From NCBI GenBank assembly GCA_028714895.1, contig JAQTLM010000008.1, positions 51,419 through 115,418 on the forward strand: a DNA stretch of 64,000 bases. Direction: 5' to 3'. The stretch comes from Gallionella sp. Its GTDB lineage: Bacteria > Pseudomonadota > Gammaproteobacteria > Burkholderiales > Gallionellaceae. Of this stretch, positions 9,175 through 16,700 are shown one piece after another. The position numbers and the translations under genes were made by a program. A model generated the notes under the pieces. The model did no database searches and was not told the origin of the DNA. It saw only the letters and a list, made by a program, of their open reading frames with translations. The first letter of the stretch is position 1; the number at the start of each line of letters is the position of its first letter.

Positions 9175-11085
9175 ATGCTAGACGAGTTGTTTCTCGCCGA
9201 TTATCTCTACGTGCTGGATGTGCTGGCGGTGATCACCGCGATACTGATTCTGGTCAGCTCGCTCGATGATTTTTTCATCGACGTTTACTACTGGGTGCGT
9301 GCGGCGTGGCGCTGGTCAGCGGTGAAAAGCCGCTACCAGCCCTTGAGCATCGAGCAGTTGCGAGTGAAGGAGGAATCCTGGCTGGCGATCATGGTGCCGG
9401 CGTGGAAGGAATACGACGTCATCGCCAAGATGGTCGAGAACACGCTGGCGACGATGGAGTACCGCAATTATGTGATCTTCCTTGGTACCTACCAGAACGA
9501 CGCCGAGACCACGGCGGAAGCCGACCGCATGGCGCGGCGCTTCCCGCACAAGGTGCGCCGCGCCACGGTGGCACATGACGGGCCGACCTGCAAGGCGGAC
9601 TGTCTGAACTGGATCGTGCAGTCGATCTTCAGGTATGAAGAGCAAAGCCAGATGCGCTTCTCCGGCATGGTTATGCACGATTCTGAAGATGTGATTCATC
9701 CGTTGGAATTTCACCTGTACAACTACCTGATTGATCGCAAGGACCTGATCCAGTTGCCTGTGCTGTCGCTGGAGCGCGACTGGAACGAGTTCATCGCCGG
9801 TACCTACCTGGACGATTTCAGCGAATGGCATTGCAAGGAAATGGCCGTGCGCGAAAGCCTCACCGGGCTGGTGCCTGGCTCAGGCGTGGCAACCTGTTAC
9901 AGCCGCCGCGTGATCATGGAGCTGTCCAGACTGAACGACAGCCAGCCGTTCAATACCGATACGTTGACCGAGGATTACGAGATGAGCCACCGTCTGAAGA
10001 AAATCGGCACGGATCAGGTGTTTGTCATGTTTCCGGTGTTGTACCACGCTAAGCGCAAGGGCTTGTTCAGCCGGCGCGAAAAGACGGTTGAGGTAAAGAG
10101 CCTGATCGCCACACGCGAATATTTCCCCAGTCAATTTCGCGCGGCCTATCGCCAGCGGGCACGCTGGATACTCGGTGTGTCATTCCAAGGATGGCAGCAA
10201 ATGGGTTGGCAGGGTGGAGTGGTTTCCAACTATCTGTATTTTCGCGATCGCAAAAGCATCTTTACTTCCTTTGCGGGTTTGCTGGCCTATTTTCTGGTAG
10301 CCAATTTTGCAGCGCTGGGGATGCTGCGCAGTGCAGGGCACGACTATGTGCGCTATCCAGAATTCGTGCAGCCAGAGAGCTGGGTTTATATGGTGATCGA
10401 GATCAATTTTTTGCTGTTCTTGAACCGCATTGCGCAACGGGTCTATTTTGTAGCCAAACTGAACGGTATCGAGCAGGGTTTCTTAGCAATCCCGCGCATG
10501 CTGGTCGGCAATGTCATCAACTTTTTTTCGGTATGCCGGGCGTGGAAAATATTTCTGATCCACATCATCACCGGCAAGCGAGTCACTTGGGACAAGACCC
10601 AGCACAGCTATCCGACGATGTGCGAATTGCAACGCCATCGCAAGTTGATGGGCGACATGCTGCTGGAATGGCGGGTAATTGATCACAAGCATCTCGATCA
10701 GGCACTGGATATACAAAAACAGACCGGGAAGAAGCTGGGTGTACTGTTGCGCGAGGCTGGGCTGGTCAGCGAAGAAATGCTGGCGGATGTAATCGCGGAA
10801 CAGAGTTGGCTACCGCGCACCAAATTGTTGCCGGAGGCAGTCGGCAAGTTCGCAGGGCGTCTGCCGCGCTATCTGGTGGAACGGTACCGTGCGATCCCGT
10901 TCGCAGACGGGGAGTGCGGTTCACTGAACTTGGCAGTAGTCGAGCCGTTGTCTGAAACGGCGCTGGCTGAAATCCAGGCCGAGGTTGCGGAAACGGTAGC
11001 ATATTTCATCGTGTGTGAGGCCGAGATCGCCGGCGCGCTGGATTGGTGCAATCCAGGCGCGATGCCGCGTAGCGTAGAAGAGTGA
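9175..11085 (+). CDS. nfrB: NfrB-like c-di-GMP-responsive membrane glycosyltransferase (frameshifted)
   Basis: Inner-membrane family 2 glycosyltransferase resembling Escherichia coli NfrB, which is known to make a ManNAc polymer in response to c-di-GMP. Visible: an N-terminal membrane helix, a nucleotide-sugar region (MVPAWKE), GPTCKADCLN, acceptor-site motifs HDSEDVI and LTEDYEMSHRL, RQRARWILG (the QxxRW-type motif), several C-terminal membrane helices, and then an MshEN-type c-di-GMP-binding domain (two LG..L...G.... units, about residues 490-570, e.g. KKLGVLLREAGLVSEEML). Start ATG has GAGG upstream. The frame stops at 11085, but the family continues: the next 72 codons in the following frame encode the missing C-terminal domain, so a one-base shift has split the gene. 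Confidence 0.88.
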   Translation: MLDELFLADYLYVLDVLAVITAILILVSSLDDFFIDVYYWVRAAWRWSAVKSRYQPLSIEQLRVKEESWLAIMVPAWKEYDVIAKMVENTLATMEYRNYVIFLGTYQNDAETTAEADRMARRFPHKVRRATVAHDGPTCKADCLNWIVQSIFRYEEQSQMRFSGMVMHDSEDVIHPLEFHLYNYLIDRKDLIQLPVLSLERDWNEFIAGTYLDDFSEWHCKEMAVRESLTGLVPGSGVATCYSRRVIMELSRLNDSQPFNTDTLTEDYEMSHRLKKIGTDQVFVMFPVLYHAKRKGLFSRREKTVEVKSLIATREYFPSQFRAAYRQRARWILGVSFQGWQQMGWQGGVVSNYLYFRDRKSIFTSFAGLLAYFLVANFAALGMLRSAGHDYVRYPEFVQPESWVYMVIEINFLLFLNRIAQRVYFVAKLNGIEQGFLAIPRMLVGNVINFFSVCRAWKIFLIHIITGKRVTWDKTQHSYPTMCELQRHRKLMGDMLLEWRVIDHKHLDQALDIQKQTGKKLGVLLREAGLVSEEMLADVIAEQSWLPRTKLLPEAVGKFAGRLPRYLVERYRAIPFADGECGSLNLAVVEPLSETALAEIQAEVAETVAYFIVCEAEIAGALDWCNPGAMPRSVEE

Positions 11086-11092
11086 GCGTCCG

Positions 11093-11311
11093 TTGTTGGG
11101 TGACGTGCTGCTTGGCATGGATTTATTTTCGCTCTGCCAGCTCGAATCTGCTATGGCAAATTTCGACCCCAGACGCGATGGCTGTATCGGGGAATACCTC
11201 GTGGTGCGCCAGTTGATCAGCAGCAGCCAGCTTGAAGAAGCGTTGTATCGGCAGAATGAAAATACCGCAGGCAGTTCCGGTCTGCACTTGATGCCTTGGA
11301 GTATCGCATGA
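11093..11311 (+). pseudogene. nfrB: frameshifted C-terminal domain of nfrB
   Basis: The 72 codons from a TTG at 11093 encode LLGDVLLGMDLFSLCQLESA and later CIGEYLVVRQLISSSQLEEA. This is the same repeat type as the MshEN units of the preceding gene, and it matches the position of the last domain of E. coli NfrB. The frame is +1 relative to nfrB. Removing one base near 11083-11086 would join the reading as ...VEEW-RPLLGD. Whether this is a real mutation or a sequencing error cannot be told here. Its stop overlaps the nfrA start as ATGA, as expected for the original nfrB-nfrA junction. Confidence 0.75.
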
Positions 11312-12213
11312 TTATTTTGGTTAACAGTTTACATTTTCGTTTGTGGGCTGCCATGTTGCTGTTGGCTGCTGCTTCCTTTTCCGCACTGGCGGCGGACGAT
11401 GTGCCGTTGGATGGCGAGGCCTACCGCTTAGCCGAACAGGCTTACCACGAACTTACTGCAGGCCGCATTGATGATGCCGCCAATGCGGAAGTGACCAAAG
11501 CGCTACAACTACGCCCGGACAGCAGGCAGTTGGATTTGCTATTGCTGGATATCCAAGTGCGGAAAGGAGCATTGGGCAACGACACCGCCTACGGCTATGC
11601 CGGAGATGACAAACTCTACGGCGAAGAAGGCAACGACACATTAATCGGACAAGACGGCAACGACTACCTGGATGGAGGCATTGGAGACGACCAGCTATAT
11701 GGCGGCCTGGGCAACGACGTGGGCAACGGCGGTGACGGCAATGACCTCGTGAGCGGCAACGAAGGCGACGACGCACTCTATGGCGGCGCCGGGCTGGACA
11801 CCCTGTACGGCGGCACCGGCAATGACACTCTGGATGGCGGCGCCGACAACGACACCTTGCTGGGCGAGGCGGGCAACGACACCCTGTTGGGCGGCATCGG
11901 CACGGACGAACTGCAAGGCGGCGACGGCAATGACCAGTTGCTGGGCGAAGACGGCAACGACAACCTGTTTGGGCAGACGGGCGATGACGTGCTGTGGGGT
12001 GGGGCGGGCAACGACTTGCTGATGGGATTTACCGGCACCAACGAAGCCAAGCAGACCTTGAACGCTGGAGAAACAGACAACGACAAGCTCTACGGCGAAG
12101 CGGGGGCAGACACGCTCATTGGCGGACTGGGTAATGATTATCTGGATGGCGGTGCGTTCTGGAAAAGGCGAGCGGCGAATGATGCAGTGTTTGATATGAG
12201 GAGGGTGGGATGA
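11308..12213 (+). pseudogene. nfrA: nfrA N-terminus fused to a copied RTX-repeat block
   Basis: A chimeric frame. Residues 1-28 from the ATG at 11308 are a signal peptide (ending FSALA). Residues about 30-90 are an alpha-helical, TPR-like region ([21 protein letters not shown]), as expected for the start of NfrA, the outer-membrane partner of NfrB. NfrA is normally close to 1000 residues. At 11575 the sequence switches within a codon context to RTX nonapeptide repeats that are identical over 578 bp to 14510-15087, then runs for 20 unrelated residues to a TGA. The fusion is in frame, so a secreted RTX-like peptide could be made, but NfrA function must be lost. Confidence 0.8.
11575..12152 (+). 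repeat. 578-bp exact duplicate, copy 1
   Basis: Base-for-base identical to 14510-15087 by direct reading, offset 2935 bp. The left edge lies in GGCAACGAC, a core word of the RTX repeats; the right edge lies in GGATGGCGG, after which the copies diverge (TGCGTT here, CGCCGA in copy 2). This copy sits inside the truncated nfrA. Confidence 0.97.
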
Positions 12214-12797
12214 TGAAAGTGATGAATTACAGAGTAAGCAAACTGGTACTGCCCATATTTGGGGTGGTGCTGTTGGCAGTATTAGTGCTGTCTAGAAACA
12301 GTTGGACGGAGAGCTTAGCGATTAATTCGTTTGTAGCTGAAAAGTATTTAGGCAAATACGATGAATTGGAAAAAAACGGCTATACAACTGAGAGCGGAAT
12401 TGGCAGTAATTTTCAAAGGATTCCGCAAGCGTTAGCTTTGTCAGTTTGCAGGCCGCCTAAAGAGGGCAGCCAGTTAGATTGTGTCTTTATTCTCACCGAA
12501 ATAAAAGGGCGCGACACATTAGGCCATGCAATTCGAGCTACACCCTCTGACATGATTCATATCAGGCTACCAAAGGAATGGGGTTATTTTGATAGTGTGG
12601 ATACAGAATGCAAGGCTACTGAGTATCCGAAAGCAGACATTGTTGCCATCGGGCAATGGACATGGCGTAACAAACCTTTACTCGGAGGCTATGCGCATTC
12701 ATTTAAAAAAGCATGGCGTATTGATTATCGCGCTATGCGTTTTATAGAGATAACAACGCATGGTGTGGAATGTGGATTTGACGATGATCGCGATTGA
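12210..12797 (+). CDS. unrecognised membrane-anchored protein
   Basis: A 195-residue protein of unknown family. The ATG at 12210 overlaps the previous stop (ATGATGA), with GAGGAGGG just upstream, so it is probably translated with the chimeric frame. One N-terminal membrane helix ([17 protein letters not shown], about residues 11-28) is followed by a soluble domain with four cysteines (SVCRPP, LDCVF, TECKA, VECGF), which suggests disulphides outside the cytoplasm. AT-rich compared with flanking DNA. It lies between the two copies of the 578-bp repeat and may belong to the RTX cassette. Confidence 0.6.
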   Translation: MMKVMNYRVSKLVLPIFGVVLLAVLVLSRNSWTESLAINSFVAEKYLGKYDELEKNGYTTESGIGSNFQRIPQALALSVCRPPKEGSQLDCVFILTEIKGRDTLGHAIRATPSDMIHIRLPKEWGYFDSVDTECKATEYPKADIVAIGQWTWRNKPLLGGYAHSFKKAWRIDYRAMRFIEITTHGVECGFDDDRD

Positions 12798-12850
12798 ATC
12801 GGCGTAAGTAGTATTTGATACGAAACTTTAATTTCTTAAGGAGAACTAAA

Positions 12851-13744
12851 ATGGCACAAAATGGCAGCGTCATAAATCCAATTCAACCTGGTGCATATGA
12901 TCCAGGCAATGCGTTTTATACAAATCGAGGACTTTCTGCTGGGCATAATGGTGCAGATTACGGTACACAAGGTATGACTGGCGTTGGCGTTTCTGCATAT
13001 ATGGCAGGAGTCGCTACTGTAGTATCCAATAGTCGTGGATTTGGTATGTCTGTCCGAGTAGAAACGACTATGCCAGATGGAACGGTTATCGTCGCAACAT
13101 ATGGACATGTTCAAGGTGTCTCTGGACTAAAAACTGGGGACACGGTCCAAGCAGGACAAATTATTGGAACGGTGGAAAATACTGCAACATTGGTGAGCAA
13201 CGGGGGTACGTTGGGCACAGATTTTACGGGGCCGCATCTACATTTAAAATTAGAGTTAGATAGGATGGGCGGGTTGCCACTAAACCCATACACTTTCAAT
13301 AGTTCTAGTGGTGTGGCAGCCATCACCGGCACCGCCCCCACCAACATTCCCGGCCAAGTCACCGACCCCGGCACCCCCTTCAAACAAATCACCTCCGGCA
13401 CCGAAACCATCCGCATCTACGACAACGGCGTGATGTACTCGGTCGATTCAAAAACCGGGATGCAATTCTGGAGCGTGCCGAATGCCACGACCGGCATCAC
13501 CGAGCAAATCACCCAGTTCGCCAACGGCCAGATCATTGTCGAACAACTGGATGCCAGCAACGTCATGATTGGCGGCCCGTCGTTCTACACCGGCACGGGC
13601 CAACTCATCAATCCCGCCAGCGATACAACCACACTCACCTACAACGACTACATCAACATCGACAAAACACTGAACCAAAGCTACGGCAATAACTTGTTCG
13701 GCAGCGCTTCCTATGACAGCTTCAACACCTACTTCTCCAACTGA
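12851..13744 (+). CDS. M23-type metallopeptidase domain, N-terminal part of the giant RTX protein
   Basis: Reads 297 residues from the ATG at 12851 (AAGGAG at 12838-12843) to a TGA at 13742. Residues about 25-150 form an M23/LytM zinc peptidase fold: HNGADYG (HxxxD type), TYGHVQG and GPHLHLKL (HxH), all the metal-binding elements. Such enzymes cut peptidoglycan cross-bridges or Gly-rich peptides. The second half (from about 13315) is a Thr/Pro linker and a beta-rich region with sharply higher GC. The same frame continues after the TGA for another 1810 codons into EF-hand and RTX sequence, so this is probably the front of one gene. Whether the TGA is a mutation, an error or read through is open. 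Confidence 0.8.
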   Translation: MAQNGSVINPIQPGAYDPGNAFYTNRGLSAGHNGADYGTQGMTGVGVSAYMAGVATVVSNSRGFGMSVRVETTMPDGTVIVATYGHVQGVSGLKTGDTVQAGQIIGTVENTATLVSNGGTLGTDFTGPHLHLKLELDRMGGLPLNPYTFNSSSGVAAITGTAPTNIPGQVTDPGTPFKQITSGTETIRIYDNGVMYSVDSKTGMQFWSVPNATTGITEQITQFANGQIIVEQLDASNVMIGGPSFYTGTGQLINPASDTTTLTYNDYINIDKTLNQSYGNNLFGSASYDSFNTYFSN

Positions 13745-16700
13745 CTGCTCGCTCCCAGCCTCACCCAGCAGGCGATCAACAACGCCCTTGGCGGCCCCGG
13801 CCTCGACCCCATCGGCGCGTTTTACGAAACCGTCACTCCCGCCCTCGACCTTGCCCCCTCGATTGCCGACAAAACTCCCGTCCTGCTCGGCGCAAACAAC
13901 CAGGGGCTGAGCATCGCCGCGCTCGCAGGCAAAGACACCAACCACGACGGCCTGCTGAGCGGCGCGGAACTGACCGGCTTCAACGTCTGGGTAGACGCCA
14001 ACGAAAACGGCACTCTCGAAACAGGAGAATTGCGCAGTCTTACCACCGCAGGCATCACCCAGATCAAATCCGCCGACTACGGCTTCTACACCCAAGGCAA
14101 CGTCGTGATGGGAGCGGGCATCGCCGCCGAACCGGTGCGCCCGGTTGAGTCGAGCGGCACCCCCGCCGCCATCGTCGCGCAAACCATGCCAACCCAGCCC
14201 GTGCGCGTGGACCTCACCCAAAGCGTGCCCGCCAGCAACTACCGCACCTTGCGCGACACCGACAACACCTACATTTGGGCATCGGGCGGCTACTACGGCA
14301 CCATCAACTGGACACCCACCCAAGTCAAAGTCAACTACAACAACCAAAGCTACCTCATCGGCACCGATGGCGCAGACAACTTCGATGCCAACTACTACAA
14401 CTACGCAGGCAGCCCCATCAACACCAGCCTGCTCACCAACTTCCTCGCGGGCGGCGGGGACGACGTGTTCGGCGGAAGCGCCAGCGCGGACACCCTGTGG
14501 GGCGGCACCGGCAACGACACCGCCTACGGCTATGCCGGAGATGACAAACTCTACGGCGAAGAAGGCAACGACACATTAATCGGACAAGACGGCAACGACT
14601 ACCTGGATGGAGGCATTGGAGACGACCAGCTATATGGCGGCCTGGGCAACGACGTGGGCAACGGCGGTGACGGCAATGACCTCGTGAGCGGCAACGAAGG
14701 CGACGACGCACTCTATGGCGGCGCCGGGCTGGACACCCTGTACGGCGGCACCGGCAATGACACTCTGGATGGCGGCGCCGACAACGACACCTTGCTGGGC
14801 GAGGCGGGCAACGACACCCTGTTGGGCGGCATCGGCACGGACGAACTGCAAGGCGGCGACGGCAATGACCAGTTGCTGGGCGAAGACGGCAACGACAACC
14901 TGTTTGGGCAGACGGGCGATGACGTGCTGTGGGGTGGGGCGGGCAACGACTTGCTGATGGGATTTACCGGCACCAACGAAGCCAAGCAGACCTTGAACGC
15001 TGGAGAAACAGACAACGACAAGCTCTACGGCGAAGCGGGGGCAGACACGCTCATTGGCGGACTGGGTAATGATTATCTGGATGGCGGCGCCGACAACGAC
15101 ATACTGGACGGTGGCATCGGGGATGACACGCTGCTGGGAGGACTCGGCAACGACAAACTGCAAGGCGGTGATGGCAGCGACCAGTTGGACGGCGGTGCGG
15201 GCGATGACGTGCTCTTCGGCGAGAACGGCAACGACACCCTATTTGGCGGCGACGGCACAGACGAACTGCAAGGCGGCGACGGCAACGACCAATTGCTGGG
15301 CGGCCTGGGCAACGACAAACTCTTCGGCCAGGCCGGCGACGACACCCTGCGGGGCGGCGAAGGCGACGACGTGCTGGTCGGCTTCACCGGCACCAACGAA
15401 CTCAAACAAACCCTCAATGCCGGAGAAACCGATAACGACGTGCTCTACGGCGGAGCGGGCAGCGACAACCTTTACGGTGGATTGGGCAATGACACACTCG
15501 ATGGCGGCACAGAAAACGACCTGCTCTCCGGCAACGAAGGCAACGACAAACTATTTGGCGGCGACGGCAACGACGAATTGCAAGGCGGCGACGGCAACGA
15601 CCAACTACTCGGTGAAACCGGTAACGACAAACTCTTTGGACAAGTAGGCGACGACACCCTTTGGGGTGGTGCGGGCGACGACATCCTCATCGGTTTTACC
15701 GGCAGCAACGACACCAAGCAAACACTGAACGCCGGTGAAACCGACAACGACACACTCTACGGCGGGGCGGGCAACGACTTCATCTTGGGCGGGCTGGGTG
15801 ACGACGTGCTCTACGGCGAAACCGGTACGGACGAACTGCAAGGCGGCGACGGCAATGACTTCATCTACGGCGGCGAGGGCGATGACCGCTTGTTCGGCCA
15901 AGCCGGTAACGACGTACTTTACGGCGGCGACGGTAACGACATCATCCTGGGCTTTACCGCCAGCAACGAAGCCAAACAGACCCTGAACGCGGGCGAAACC
16001 GACGACGACAAACTCTACGGCGGTGCAGGTAACGACATCATGTTCAGCGGGCTGGGCAACGACTACCTGGACGGCGGCGCGGGGGCGGACTTCATGGAAG
16101 GCGGCCAGGGCGACGACACCTACATCGTCAACAGCGTGAACGACTCCATTCTGGAGCGCGCCAACGAAGGTTACGACACGGTGATCAGCAGCACCAACTA
16201 CATCCTCAATACCGGCATCGAAGAATTGCGCTTGGTGGAAGGGCTGGATATTCACGGTACGGGCAACGCGCTTGATAACAAAATCATCGGCAACAGCCGC
16301 AACAATATCCTCGACGGCGTGACCGGGGCCGACGTCATGATCGGCGGCGCGGGCGACGACACCTACTACGTGGACAACCTCGGCGATCAGACCGTGGAGC
16401 TTGCCGGTGAAGGCACCGACACGGTGCAAAGCAGCATCAGCCACACCTTGGGCGACAACCTGGAAAACCTGATCCTGCTGGATTTCTCCAAACCGGAAAA
16501 AGGCCTGGTAGATGGGGCGGCGATTCTTGTTTATGGCTACCCCAAGAGAAACGAGTTGGACTACATGCAGGGGAATGCTGTGCCCGACTATCAGGGCACT
16601 TGCGCGTTGACCGCCATCGCCAACTTGCTCACCCAATCGGATCGCCCCACCACGGAGGCTAATGTGGTGCAGGTGGCGATTGACAACAATTGGGCAGTGA

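Noticed and set aside
11296..12213. Reading the nfrA-RTX chimera as an ordinary small RTX protein
   Set aside because: The 578-bp exact copy and the ATGA overlap with nfrB show it is a truncated nfrA joined to copied repeats, and it lacks the C-terminal region needed for type I export.
14433..15753. Long open frames antisense to and out of phase with the RTX repeats
   Set aside because: They arise from the strong GGC/GAC periodicity of the RTX codons, are Arg/Pro/Ser- or Val/Ala-rich and have no start signals.
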